A stretch of 28,390 nucleotides of DNA from an uncultured Prevotella sp. (GTDB lineage: Bacteria; Bacteroidota; Bacteroidia; Bacteroidales; Bacteroidaceae). Positions 8,764 through 16,932 of this stretch are shown here, one piece after another. A model generated the notes under the pieces. It worked only from the letters and a program-made list of their open reading frames with translations, was not told the DNA's origin and made no database searches. How positions within the stretch are numbered: position 1 is the stretch's first letter; each line of letters begins with the position of its first letter. The stretch spans positions 1 to 28,390 of the forward strand of contig CAJLYG010000019.1 of NCBI GenBank assembly GCA_905210845.1, in the 5' to 3' direction. A program made the translations under genes and the position numbers.

Positions 8764-10224
8764 TTAATATGCATTTTTATCTGGAATGATCAGTGACTTT
8801 GCGGTAAGGATGATAATCCGAATGTCGAGAAAGAACGTCCAGTTTTCTATGTACCATATATCGCGTCTGATCCTCTCTTCCATCTGCCATAGTTCCTTTG
8901 TCTCTCCACGGAAGCCTGAAATTTGCGCATATCCAGTGATGCCAGGCTTGCAGAAATGACGAACCATGTATTTATCAATTAACTGACTATAGATTTCTGT
9001 ATGATGAAGCATGTGTGGGCGAGGCCCGACAATGCTCATGTCACCTTTTAGAACGTTAAAGAATTGAGGAAATTCGTCAATATTCGTCTTCCTCATGAAA
9101 TTTCCAAATGGGAATTTCCGGGGGTCGTCCTTTGTCGCCTGTACAGAATCTGCATTCTTGTTCACATACATCGAACGGAATTTCAAGCATTGGAAGGTTT
9201 TCCCATTTAAGCCTGTGCGTGCTTGGCGAAAAAACACTGGTCCTGGGCTTTGTATCTTGATAATGAGAGCGAGCAATGGAATAAATGGGATTAAGAACAA
9301 GCAAACTAATCCGCTTACGACAATGTCGAAGGTCCTCTTCATAAATTGATTGACAGGATATGATAAGGGTTCTCGGTGATTGGTAAACATGTTGATCTTT
9401 CCAAACTGCTCTGGCTTCAAGTTCAGTCTGAAATTACCAAATTGTCTGGGTACATAAAAAAAGTGAATGACATTCTTGTCGCAATACCGCATGATCTTGA
9501 CGATTTCTTGTGAAGCATCATGTGATAGGCAGCAAAACAGGTCATCAGCACGTGGCAAAGAGTCTTCTACGTTTTTCTGACCTTGATCCAAAGGGTCTGT
9601 TGCAGTTTCGTTCACGGTCGCATCCATTTCCCGGTCTAGGTCATTTAATGATCCTAATCTCTTGAGTTTTGCCGGACAGTCGGCAATCTCTTCGTCGCTA
9701 AAATACCCCAAGATACGGTATCCTGTAGCAGGATCGGATATCAATTCCTTGTAGACCATTAGATTTGCTGGGTCACTCCCTACCAAAACGACACTACGGG
9801 TATTTCTACCAGAGCGTCGATAATGCTCTAAAATAGCACGCTCACAACTCCTGGATAGAAGAATGGTAACAAACTCTGTAGTACCAAAAATAAGCATGAA
9901 TGTAAAGAACGAACCACTCTCACTGAGCATTCGAAGACATACGAACATGATAACCACCTGGACGGCACAAAGGCGAAATACCCTTCCCAGTACCTGCTCA
10001 ACGGTTACATAGCGATAATGAATAATAGTGCGATAGAAATATTCCGCTATCGCCATTGAGAAATTGGCCACAAGAGCAGTCATCTTTGTCGCCACATCAA
10101 AGAATTTTGGTACTATCGAAGGTACCAGTTCAATGTAACCAATCAAGATCATATTCAATATCACGAAGTCTCCGAAGACCACTAAAATCTTGATTAGGTC
10201 ATTTCCGTAAGCATAAAATCTCAT
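8764..10224 (-). CDS. Polyprenyl-phosphate sugar-1-phosphate transferase (WcaJ-like)
   Basis: This 486-residue membrane protein starts an exopolysaccharide repeat by moving a sugar-1-phosphate onto undecaprenyl phosphate. Several membrane segments lie in the first 125 residues, then a Rossmann-like domain (about 142-260, SVVLVGSDPANL), a TM hairpin at about 302-323, and the catalytic domain with KRTFDI, SPGPVFFRQARTG, CLKFRSMY, RKTNIDEFPQFFNVLKGDMS and VGPRP. The last two blocks hold the conserved acidic and arginine residues of the family. An Asp/Glu-rich insert at about 198-227 in the Rossmann domain is unusual. It is the first gene of the operon; the sugar donor (probably UDP-glucose or UDP-galactose) cannot be read from the sequence. 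Confidence 0.93.
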   Translation of the reverse strand: MRFYAYGNDLIKILVVFGDFVILNMILIGYIELVPSIVPKFFDVATKMTALVANFSMAIAEYFYRTIIHYRYVTVEQVLGRVFRLCAVQVVIMFVCLRMLSESGSFFTFMLIFGTTEFVTILLSRSCERAILEHYRRSGRNTRSVVLVGSDPANLMVYKELISDPATGYRILGYFSDEEIADCPAKLKRLGSLNDLDREMDATVNETATDPLDQGQKNVEDSLPRADDLFCCLSHDASQEIVKIMRYCDKNVIHFFYVPRQFGNFRLNLKPEQFGKINMFTNHREPLSYPVNQFMKRTFDIVVSGLVCLFLIPFIPLLALIIKIQSPGPVFFRQARTGLNGKTFQCLKFRSMYVNKNADSVQATKDDPRKFPFGNFMRKTNIDEFPQFFNVLKGDMSIVGPRPHMLHHTEIYSQLIDKYMVRHFCKPGITGYAQISGFRGETKELWQMEERIRRDIWYIENWTFFLDIRIIILTAKSLIIPDKNAY

Positions 10225-10280
10225 TTACACATTAAGATAACAGAACATCTAATACGAACCCAATTATACTCAATCTGTGC

Positions 10281-10289
10281 GCAAAGGTA
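10281..10289 (-). promoter_or_regulatory. Promoter of the polysaccharide operon (-7 box)
   Basis: The minus strand reads TACCTTTGC, a full Bacteroidetes -7 match, 57 bases upstream of the first gene. A TTC at 10311-10313 may replace the usual -33 TTG. This is the only good promoter I find for the six-gene unit. Confidence 0.6.
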
Positions 10290-10365
10290 ATAAAAAATAA
10301 ATTAAGTGGCGAACATTTCTTTTAAATTTCTCCAAAATCCGTGATATTTTTTTAGGAGAAATAAT

Positions 10366-10397
10366 TTTGTCGTTCAAGTAAAATGTATTACTTTTGC
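10366..10397 (+). promoter_or_regulatory. Promoter of the 10450 gene
   Basis: TTTG (10366-10369), 19 bases, then TACTTTTGC (10389-10397) match the Bacteroidetes consensus closely. Start of transcription should be near 10404, with a leader of about 46 bases. Confidence 0.7.
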
Positions 10398-10449
10398 AAG
10401 AAATGGACGGAAGAAGTCCTTATTATGTATAAAATAATTTATAAATAGA

Positions 10450-11076
10450 ATGTCTTTTTTATCAAAATTATTCGGTAATAAATCAGAAGAGAATAAGTCT
10501 GGTGGCATGGAAGATTACATGACGCTGGTCAGGGTATATTTCCAGGCATCTTTGGCTTCTAATTTGGGAATAACGAATTTGGCTATGTTGCCTGACCTGA
10601 GAATGTTCAAGTCATCCTTACATATACCTACGGTGAACAACAAATTGGGCGTTGGCGAGAAATCCCACTGCAAGAAGATGCTGAAAGAACTTTATAAGAC
10701 AAATGATATCTTCTTTAAGGAAATAGATCAGAGCATCAGGAAAAATTGCCATAGAATCCAGGATGTTCAAGTTTATCTTATTCAATTTCAAAACTTCTCT
10801 CAGGATTTAATGATGTTAATGGGCAACCTAATGAAGTTTAAATTACGTGTTCCGTCTTTCTTTCGGAAGACGATTTATACAATGACACAGAAGACTGTGG
10901 GTGACATTTTTACGAAGAATGATTATACAGATGCCTCTGTTGTTAAGGCAGTACTTGCTGTTCGTCAATATAACAAGAAACTAGGGTTTTCTCAGCAATG
11001 GATTACTGATTTTGTTTTCCAAGTCGTGATGCTTGCGAAGAAAGAGCCAAAGCCTGCTACTGATGACAAGAAGTAA
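10450..11076 (+). CDS. Conserved hypothetical protein
   Basis: This 208-residue protein is not one I can assign to a characterised family. It begins with MSFLSKLFG, an amphipathic start often seen on peripheral membrane proteins, then a Gly/Ser-containing linker and a mostly helical, basic body (many Lys/Arg; long helices at about 120-150 and 165-195). There is no signal peptide and no transmembrane helix, so it should be cytoplasmic. It ends in a charged tail (KKEPKPATDDKK). It has its own promoter and sits upstream of the coiled-coil gene, zapA and rny, which have a separate promoter. Codon use matches its neighbours. A link to division or RNA decay is possible from position only. Confidence 0.75.
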   Translation: MSFLSKLFGNKSEENKSGGMEDYMTLVRVYFQASLASNLGITNLAMLPDLRMFKSSLHIPTVNNKLGVGEKSHCKKMLKELYKTNDIFFKEIDQSIRKNCHRIQDVQVYLIQFQNFSQDLMMLMGNLMKFKLRVPSFFRKTIYTMTQKTVGDIFTKNDYTDASVVKAVLAVRQYNKKLGFSQQWITDFVFQVVMLAKKEPKPATDDKK

Positions 11077-11093
11077 AAATAGTAAGTCAAAAA

Positions 11094-11125
11094 TTTGGTC
11101 TTCTGAATATTTTGAATTAAATTTG
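11094..11125 (+). promoter_or_regulatory. Promoter of the coiled-coil/zapA/rny operon
   Basis: TTTG (11094-11097), 20 bases, then TAAATTTG (11118-11125) give a near-perfect Bacteroidetes promoter. The start of transcription would be near 11132, leaving a leader of about 12 bases before the first ATG at 11144. Confidence 0.7.
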
Positions 11126-11143
11126 TAGCCAAATTGTAAATCT

Positions 11144-11437
11144 ATGGATACTGATGAGAAGACTTTGAACCAGTTTGCCACCCGTGTTCGGCAGATGATC
11201 CTTCAGTATAGGGATATCGAAAAGGAGAACAACGAGCTGTATGCTATGGTGGATGAAAGGGATGCCAAGATCAGGCAGCTGGAAGAAAGGTTGACCCAGG
11301 CAGAAAATGATTACAATAGTTTGAAGTTGGCTAAGATGGTCGAAATTTCTGATGGGGATATTGAATTGTCCAAGAAGAAATTAGCAAAGTTGATTCGTGA
11401 TGTTGATAAATGTATCACGCTACTGAGTGAAAGATAA
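11144..11437 (+). CDS. Coiled-coil protein upstream of zapA
   Basis: This 97-residue cytoplasmic protein has a heptad-like coiled coil from about 12 to 63 (RQMILQYRDIEKENNELYAM followed by DERDAKIRQLEERL) and a second short basic helix near the C terminus. Its size, coiled coil and place 8 bases ahead of zapA resemble small ZapB-like division accessory proteins, and this three-gene order with zapA and rny is familiar in Bacteroidales. I do not see enough identity to call it ZapB. A partner of ZapA at the division ring is the most natural guess. Confidence 0.8.
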   Translation: MDTDEKTLNQFATRVRQMILQYRDIEKENNELYAMVDERDAKIRQLEERLTQAENDYNSLKLAKMVEISDGDIELSKKKLAKLIRDVDKCITLLSER

Positions 11438-11445
11438 CCAGAACG

Positions 11446-11748
11446 ATGGCTGAAGAAAACAGAGACAAGTTACATATAAGATTGCATGTGTACGATAGGG
11501 ATATCTCCGTGATTATCCCTCGAGAGGAGGAGGAGTACTATCGTAACGCGGCGAAGCTTATCACAGATACAGTGAACACTTATGCCCAGGTATATAAAGG
11601 CATGAAGAGTGATATGGATCTGTTGTATATGGCTTTGATAGATATTTCTCTTAGGTTCGTAAAAGAATCCAAGAGAAATGATACGGCACCCTATTGTGAT
11701 ATTCTCTCAAAATTGACTTCAGAAATCGAGGAGGTTCTTAAAGCATAA
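11446..11748 (+). CDS. zapA: Cell division protein ZapA
   Basis: ZapA binds FtsZ and bundles its filaments at the division site. The 100-residue length and layout fit the family: a compact N-terminal beta/alpha head (KLHIRLHVYDRDISVIIPREEEEYYRNAAKLI, positions 8-39) and a C-terminal helix for dimer and tetramer formation (about 45-98). It begins 8 bases after the coiled-coil gene and 28 before rny, so all three share one mRNA. Confidence 0.88.
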   Translation: MAEENRDKLHIRLHVYDRDISVIIPREEEEYYRNAAKLITDTVNTYAQVYKGMKSDMDLLYMALIDISLRFVKESKRNDTAPYCDILSKLTSEIEEVLKA

Positions 11749-11776
11749 AATAGAGAATATTACATAAAATTAGTAT

Positions 11777-13312
11777 ATGATTGTTACAATAATTGTTGCC
11801 TTAGTAACCCTCGTGTTGGGAGGCTTTATAGGCTATTTGATTTTCCGTTATGTTATTAAAGGAAAATATAATGAGATGATTGATGCAGCAGCGAAAGAAG
11901 CTGATGTCATCAAAGAGAAGAAATTGTTGGAGGTGAAGGAAAAGTTCTTGAACAAGAAAAGTGAATTGGAAAAAGAAGTTCAGGTTCGTAACCAGAAAAT
12001 TCAGCAGAGTGAGAACAAGTTGAAGCAGCGAGAGATTTCCCTGAATCAGCGCCAAGAAGAGATCGGGCGCAGAAAGCAGGAAGTAGAGCAGGGGCAGCAG
12101 CGTATTGACAATGAAAAGAAGCTTCTGGCAATCAAGCAGGAAGAATTAGAAAAAATGCAGAATCAGGAGCGGGCAAAATTAGAAGAACTCTCCGGGTTAA
12201 GTGCAGAAGAGGCTAAGAAACGTCTGGTTGAAAGCCTGAAGGATGAGGCAAAAATGGATGCTGCGAGTTATGTAAATGAAGTGATGGATGAAGCTAAGCT
12301 GAATGCGAACCAGCAAGCTAAGAAAATAGTCATTCAGACAATCCAGAGGGTCGCTACAGAAACTGCTATAGAAAATTCTACCAGTGTCTTTCATATTGAC
12401 AATGATGAGGTGAAAGGACGCATCATTGGTCGTGAAGGTCGTAACATTAGGGCGTTGGAAGCAGCTACTGGCGTGGAGATTGTCGTGGATGATACTCCAG
12501 AGGCTATTGTGATCTCGGCTTTCGACCCTATTCGTCGTGAGGTATGCCGCCTTGCCTTACATCAGTTGGTAGCTGACGGCAGAATCCATCCAGCTCGTAT
12601 TGAGGAGGTCGTTGCTAAAGTGAAGAAGCAATTGGATAATGAGATTATAGAGACGGGCAAAAGAACGGCCATAGATTTGGGCATCCACGGATTGCATCCG
12701 GAACTGGTGCGCATCATTGGGAAGATGAAGTACCGTTCCAGTTATGGTCAGAATCTTTTGCAGCATGCACGTGAGACGGCTAACCTCTGTGCTGTGATGG
12801 CAGCAGAGTTAGGGTTGAATCCCAAGAAAGCAAAGCGTGCAGGCTTGCTCCATGATATAGGTAAAGTTCCTGACGAGGAGACAGAATTGCCACATGCTTT
12901 GTATGGCGCAAAGATTGCCGAGAAATATAAGGAGAAACCAGACATTGTCAATGCGATAGCAGCCCATCATGATGAAGTGGAGATGCAGACATTGCTGGCA
13001 CCTATTGTACAGGTATGTGATGCCATCTCTGGTGCCCGTCCTGGTGCCCGTCGTGAGATCGTTGAGGCTTATATCAAGCGTTTAAATGACTTGGAGGCAA
13101 TTGCTATGAGTTATCCTGGTGTTACGAAGACGTATGCGATTCAGGCAGGACGTGAGCTGCGCGTGATTGTTGGCGCAGATAAGATGGATGACGCGGAGTC
13201 AGAGAAGTTAAGTACAGAGATTGCAGATAAGATTCAGAGTGAGATGACTTATCCTGGACAGGTAAAGATCACTGTAATCAGAGAGACGCGTTCTGTGGCT
13301 TATGCGAAATAA
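11777..13312 (+). CDS. rny: Ribonuclease Y
   Basis: RNase Y is a membrane-anchored endoribonuclease that starts mRNA decay. All family parts are present in 511 residues: an N-terminal TM helix (about 3-25), a long Lys/Glu/Gln-rich coiled coil (about 30-190), a KH RNA-binding domain around 210-270 with [10 protein letters not shown], and an HD domain with LLHDIGK (His358-Asp359) and the downstream AAHHDEVEM metal ligands. It is the last gene of the zapA operon and is followed by a strong terminator. Linking rny to zapA is common in Bacteroidales; the reason is not known. Confidence 0.97.
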   Translation: MIVTIIVALVTLVLGGFIGYLIFRYVIKGKYNEMIDAAAKEADVIKEKKLLEVKEKFLNKKSELEKEVQVRNQKIQQSENKLKQREISLNQRQEEIGRRKQEVEQGQQRIDNEKKLLAIKQEELEKMQNQERAKLEELSGLSAEEAKKRLVESLKDEAKMDAASYVNEVMDEAKLNANQQAKKIVIQTIQRVATETAIENSTSVFHIDNDEVKGRIIGREGRNIRALEAATGVEIVVDDTPEAIVISAFDPIRREVCRLALHQLVADGRIHPARIEEVVAKVKKQLDNEIIETGKRTAIDLGIHGLHPELVRIIGKMKYRSSYGQNLLQHARETANLCAVMAAELGLNPKKAKRAGLLHDIGKVPDEETELPHALYGAKIAEKYKEKPDIVNAIAAHHDEVEMQTLLAPIVQVCDAISGARPGARREIVEAYIKRLNDLEAIAMSYPGVTKTYAIQAGRELRVIVGADKMDDAESEKLSTEIADKIQSEMTYPGQVKITVIRETRSVAYAK

Positions 13313-13331
13313 TCATTAATGATGATAGATG

Positions 13332-13366
13332 AAAAGGGATATTGGCTTGGACGATATCCCTTTTTC
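13332..13366 (+). terminator. Terminator of the zapA-rny operon
   Basis: AAAAGGGATAT (13332-13342) and ATATCCCTTTT (13354-13364) form a perfect 11-bp stem with an 11-base loop, ending in a T run. It lies 20 bases after the rny stop and ahead of the next promoter. Confidence 0.9.
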
Positions 13367-13380
13367 ATTATATCTTGGTA

Positions 13381-13412
13381 TTGTATTTCTCATGCCACGT
13401 TCTTACCTTTGC
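13381..13412 (+). promoter_or_regulatory. Promoter of the porin gene
   Basis: TTG (13381-13383), 20 bases, then TACCTTTGC (13404-13412). Start of transcription should be near 13419, just ahead of the ATG at 13434. This supports the ATG over the in-frame TTG at 13425. Confidence 0.65.
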
Positions 13413-13433
13413 AGTCGTTAAGAATTGAATATA

Positions 13434-14450
13434 ATGGTAAGGATTAAGATGCTTCTACTGATAGGATTTTGTTTGTATCAGTGTAAGACTCAGGCTGGGG
13501 ATGGAGATAGTATCCCTACGATTTCGGGATCAGTGTATTCGGAGGTTAATTATGGTCACGCATTTAAAGGTAGTCAAGGGGTTCAATGGGATTTTCCTCA
13601 TTTGATCATAGATGGTCATGTTGAATTGGGAAAGGGCTGGTCGGTTACCGCAGAGTTAGAATATGAACGTTTCCGTCAAGATGGTCATTGGGGTGATAAT
13701 TTCCGGCGAGATTATGCTACAAACCTTTTGTATGTATCTAAGTCTCTTCATCCATGCATGCAGATCAAAGCCGGCATTTTAGATGTACCAGTTGGGATCA
13801 CCAATCACTATGGTCCTGCACTTACCATATATGATCCAATGAGTGAGGCAGAAATGCTTCCCATGACATGGCATGAGACTGGTATTGGGATTAGTGGTTT
13901 TTTGGATAGGAGTAGGCGATGGAATTATACCGTAGAGGTTCTTGCCTATTGTAATGCTCCCTTGCGTAATTCTACTGTATTGGGAACGGCTACCCGTTTG
14001 GATTATGTATTCCCTTCAGCCTTGAGAGTAGGACTAAGCAGTTATTGGGGCACTTCCTCCCAAGGGATGATTCATCATGGAGGACCTGACTATTTGGGAA
14101 CAGATGGCGTTTTCTTCGGAGATCTGGATTTTGACTATCAAAACCATGGTTGGATAGTTGATGGCAGTTTGATATACAGTACAGACAAGAACGCGAAATC
14201 TGTGGGCTGTGAAATAGGATATAACCTTTTTCATGCTTTAGGCACCTACAGGATTCAGTGGATACCTTTTTTCCGTTATGATGGATTCTGGGCTCAAGAC
14301 ACTGTGCCTCTGTGCCAATATACCTTAGGTACCCATTTCTCCCCACTTCCTCATTTGGTCTTGAAAGCGGAGTATGGAATGCGTCATGCTTCCGGAAGTG
14401 GAACGGAACGCCGTATGGATCTCTGTTTAGGCTATACAATTGAATTCTAA
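13434..14450 (+). CDS. Outer-membrane beta-barrel protein, OprP/O porin-like
   Basis: This 338-residue protein has a signal peptide (MLLLIGFCLY core; cleavage near residue 22) and repeated amphipathic strands ending in a C-terminal aromatic residue (YTIEF), the usual barrel end signal. The block VGITNHYGPALTIYDPMSEAEMLPMTWHETGIGISG at 121-156 resembles the conserved region of Bacteroidota phosphate-selective-porin-like proteins. The strand-rich body carries paired aromatic residues at membrane borders. Substrate is unknown; a phosphate or anion porin is only a family-level guess. It is a single-gene unit. Its stop overlaps the convergent Rid-family gene by 4 bases. Confidence 0.8.
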   Translation: MVRIKMLLLIGFCLYQCKTQAGDGDSIPTISGSVYSEVNYGHAFKGSQGVQWDFPHLIIDGHVELGKGWSVTAELEYERFRQDGHWGDNFRRDYATNLLYVSKSLHPCMQIKAGILDVPVGITNHYGPALTIYDPMSEAEMLPMTWHETGIGISGFLDRSRRWNYTVEVLAYCNAPLRNSTVLGTATRLDYVFPSALRVGLSSYWGTSSQGMIHHGGPDYLGTDGVFFGDLDFDYQNHGWIVDGSLIYSTDKNAKSVGCEIGYNLFHALGTYRIQWIPFFRYDGFWAQDTVPLCQYTLGTHFSPLPHLVLKAEYGMRHASGSGTERRMDLCLGYTIEF

Positions 14451-15583
14451 AAGTCTGGATATTGTGGATGTATCATTTCTTTTGCGCCCATACATTCCAT
14501 TTCGATGAGCCATCCCGGTCTGCAAACGGATGCTCCTACGATTAGAAATGGGGTGGAAGGAAATTTCTCTTCGAACATTTGGTAGACTACTTCATAATCA
14601 GCAGGGTCTCGTAAGTAAACAGTTATCTCGCTGATATACTCGAAAGTGCAATTGGCTTCTTGTAGGAGAGACTCCACGTTCTCCCACATCCGTTTTGTTT
14701 GCCGGATAATGTCATGTGGGTATAAGATATTACCTTCTTTGTCTATACTGGCTGTCCCAGATATGAATATGTGTCGCCTGTCTCCATAATCGATTGTGGT
14801 TCCACGTTCAAAACTAACTCCATAGTCACTTGTCCTGTTCAGATGGTCCAGTGCGTAGAGGTAATGAACCTGTTCCGCCTGTAGTCCTGCAACTGCATAG
14901 GCGTCCATTTGTACATAGACCTTTGAGTTCGCTTGCCGTCCTCCAATGCCTGTGCTGGCAATAAAGTGGGTGTCTTGTGTCAGGTTTTGCGTATAGAATA
15001 CGTCATTCCGTGCTTTGACAACACCTTGATAGTGGTTGTCAATATCATTGACGAAGAACCATGTCCTGATGCAATGGTCGGACAAATTACAGCCTTCTTC
15101 CGTTAGTTGTATGACATAGTGGTTGAGAAGAAGTCTCGTTTGGTATTCTGCATTGTCTTCTAAGTTATATGCATTGCTCGTCCAGAGATGGCGATAAGTC
15201 GTATTGTGTGTAACTTCGAAAAGTCCATTATCCAAAGTTCTCGTCGTAATGGAAGTCATCAGATATGCCCATAGTGCGATCTTTGTCCCATTCAATGGTG
15301 GCTGTTGGATTACGGAAAGGGCACAATCTGAATTCTCGGTCTCTGCGCCCAGTACTTCGTCCGACTGATTGGCAGCATCGCTGAGGAAATACCGCTTGAA
15401 TACAGAGGTCGCATTTAATTGCTTCCTGATTGCAGTATAAGTGTTGATAATTTCTATCAATTGTTCCTGAAAATCCAGATGGGGATTGGTTATCTGCAAC
15501 ATCACATGGTATTCCTTGGCATCCGTATGGTTGTCAAAGCAGGAAATCCAGGCAATGGAATTTTCGAATTTTTCTGTATGCAT
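14447..15583 (-). CDS. Rid-family protein with chorismatase-like layout
   Basis: The C-terminal part (about 255-378) is a YjgF/RidA-type domain: IFISGTASID, then EANCTFEYISEITVYLRD, PFLIVGASVCRPGWLIEMEC, keeping the Arg and Glu that bind the imine carboxylate in RidA. The N-terminal half is a second, diverged Rid-like fold, including RTWFFVNDID and THFIASTGIGG. That two-domain layout is seen in FkbO/XanB2-type chorismatases, which hydrolyse chorismate. Which activity this copy has is open. I chose the ATG at 15583 (378 residues): longer in-frame starts at 15613 and 15595 overlap the -7 box or the predicted start site. No signal peptide. It converges on the porin gene and is divergent from the hemerythrin regulator. 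Confidence 0.75.
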   Translation of the reverse strand: MHTEKFENSIAWISCFDNHTDAKEYHVMLQITNPHLDFQEQLIEIINTYTAIRKQLNATSVFKRYFLSDAANQSDEVLGAETENSDCALSVIQQPPLNGTKIALWAYLMTSITTRTLDNGLFEVTHNTTYRHLWTSNAYNLEDNAEYQTRLLLNHYVIQLTEEGCNLSDHCIRTWFFVNDIDNHYQGVVKARNDVFYTQNLTQDTHFIASTGIGGRQANSKVYVQMDAYAVAGLQAEQVHYLYALDHLNRTSDYGVSFERGTTIDYGDRRHIFISGTASIDKEGNILYPHDIIRQTKRMWENVESLLQEANCTFEYISEITVYLRDPADYEVVYQMFEEKFPSTPFLIVGASVCRPGWLIEMECMGAKEMIHPQYPDF

Positions 15584-15599
15584 AGCTGAATTCATCTTA

Positions 15600-15607
15600 C
15601 AAAGGTA
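15600..15607 (-). promoter_or_regulatory. Promoter (-7 box) of the Rid-family gene
   Basis: The minus strand reads TACCTTTG, the Bacteroidetes -7 box. With transcription starting near 15593 the leader to the ATG at 15583 is only about 10 bases. A -33 TTG is not obvious. Confidence 0.5.
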
Positions 15608-15769
15608 ATACATTTTTTGTGGATACGGTTATTGTTCTCGTTTTTTTAGCATTAATGTATGATAATACTCAAAAATTGCTATACAGGACTGTCCTTATTT
15701 TTAGGTATCTTTTCATGAAAGAATATGGATCTATCGTCGTAATTTTTGATAATTACCTATTATTGATGA

Positions 15770-15801
15770 TTGCAGAAATGATTTTTTTTTCGTTATTTTG
15801 C
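15770..15801 (+). promoter_or_regulatory. Candidate promoter of the hemerythrin-LuxR gene
   Basis: TTG (15770-15772) and TATTTTGC (15794-15801) are 21 bases apart. The -7 box is one T shorter than the usual TAnnTTTGC, so it may be weak or regulated. Start of transcription would fall near 15808, 23 bases ahead of the ATG. Confidence 0.4.
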
Positions 15802-15830
15802 ACCTTGAACATAATAGGTGAGAGAACAAG

Positions 15831-16784
15831 ATGAAAAATCAAAAGATGTATGAACCCGATGATAGCTTGATTTCCATCATCAGAGATAATTACAATATCC
15901 TACAGAGCTTAGGGTCCTTTGGCATTAGCCTGGGCTTTGGGGATAAGACGGTCAGGGAGGTATGTGAGATGCAAGGTGTTGATACCTACACTTTCTTGGC
16001 AGTTGTCAATCTTACGATCAATGGATATCGTAATCCTAATGATATTGACCGATTGTCTGTTCAAACCCTTTTGCATTATCTGAAGGCATCACATGAATAT
16101 TATTTAGATTTCCAGTTGCCTTTTATTCGAAAGGAATTGGTAGATGCTTTGGATGAGAAAGACAATCTTGCCCGACTGATCCTGAAGCTTTATGATGATT
16201 ATGCCCATACGATTCGTTCCCACATGCAGTATGAGGAAAAGATGGTGTTCCCTTATGTGGAATCCATGTTGAAGAATGAGATTAAAACGGAATATGATAT
16301 AGATACCTTTTCCAAGCATCATGGACAAGTTGACCATAAGCTCAAGGAATTGAAGAACATCATCATCAAGTACTTGCCTTCAGATGGTTTGCACAATAAT
16401 CAGCTTTCTGCTACATTATATGATATTTATAACAATGAAGAATGGCTCGCACAACATGCGTTGGTAGAAGATGAAATCTTTATTCCTGTTGTCCGCAATT
16501 TGGAGGGTAAGTTAAGAAAGGATGATGTCTCTCTCAAGATCTCTAATATGATCCGCCAGAATCCTTCATCTGAAGAATTGAGCGAGCGCGAGAAAGATGT
16601 CATCATTTCCTTGGTCCAGGGTATGAGCAACAAGGAAATTGCAGATCATCTCTGCATCTCCATTAATACCGTCATTACCCATCGGCGTAATATTGCTAGG
16701 AAATTGCAGATCCATTCCCCAGCTGGACTTACCATCTATGCGATTGTCAACAAGTTAGTGGATATCAGTAGCGTAAAACTTTAA
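15831..16784 (+). CDS. Hemerythrin (RIC/YtfE-like) domain fused to LuxR-type HTH
   Basis: This 317-residue protein is a likely diiron sensor and transcription regulator. Residues about 12-60 resemble the ScdA/RIC N-terminal domain but lack its Cys-Cys pair. Residues 80-225 form a hemerythrin-like four-helix bundle with His88, His131, Glu135, His164, His209 and Glu213, matching in order and spacing the YtfE ligands His84, His129, Glu133, His160, His204 and Glu208. Residues 250-315 are a LuxR/GerE HTH (LSEREKDVIISLVQGMSNKEIADHL, 250-274). In RIC proteins the diiron site responds to nitric oxide or oxidative damage and donates iron; joined to a DNA-binding domain it should sense NO, O2 or peroxide. 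Next to it lies nrdG, an oxygen-sensitive enzyme's activase. Targets are unknown. Confidence 0.88.
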   Translation: MKNQKMYEPDDSLISIIRDNYNILQSLGSFGISLGFGDKTVREVCEMQGVDTYTFLAVVNLTINGYRNPNDIDRLSVQTLLHYLKASHEYYLDFQLPFIRKELVDALDEKDNLARLILKLYDDYAHTIRSHMQYEEKMVFPYVESMLKNEIKTEYDIDTFSKHHGQVDHKLKELKNIIIKYLPSDGLHNNQLSATLYDIYNNEEWLAQHALVEDEIFIPVVRNLEGKLRKDDVSLKISNMIRQNPSSEELSEREKDVIISLVQGMSNKEIADHLCISINTVITHRRNIARKLQIHSPAGLTIYAIVNKLVDISSVKL

Positions 16785-16870
16785 AGTCACTGCTCTCTTC
16801 CTATGTGTTAAAGATTTGAAAGGGAGCCAATTCGCAGCAAGAAATGATGCGATTCTCTGTTATTTTGTAT

Positions 16871-16903
16871 TACTTTTGTGCAGCGAAAGCAAGATAATTT
16901 TGC
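16871..16903 (+). promoter_or_regulatory. Candidate promoter(s) of nrdG
   Basis: Two -7-like boxes lie in the 148-base gap before nrdG: TACTTTTG (16871-16878) and TAATTTTGC (16895-16903). Neither has a TTG at the ideal distance; TTTG at 16875-16878 is 16 bases from the second. The second box would give a leader of about 23 bases. Confidence 0.45.
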
Positions 16904-16932
16904 CTATTATCGTTCAGATCGTGAGGTAATCT

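Noticed and set aside
13425..13433. TTG start extending the porin by three codons
   Set aside because: The ATG at 13434 has a normal signal peptide and fits the promoter position.
15619..15834. A 71-residue plus-strand frame (GTG start) ending in ATGA at the hemerythrin-LuxR start
   Set aside because: It has a low-complexity, hydrophobic composition, begins with GTG, and covers the candidate promoter of the following gene. More likely an AT-rich non-coding gap.
16791..16836. Imperfect hairpin after the hemerythrin-LuxR gene
   Set aside because: It has a mismatch, a wobble and a large loop, and no T run follows.
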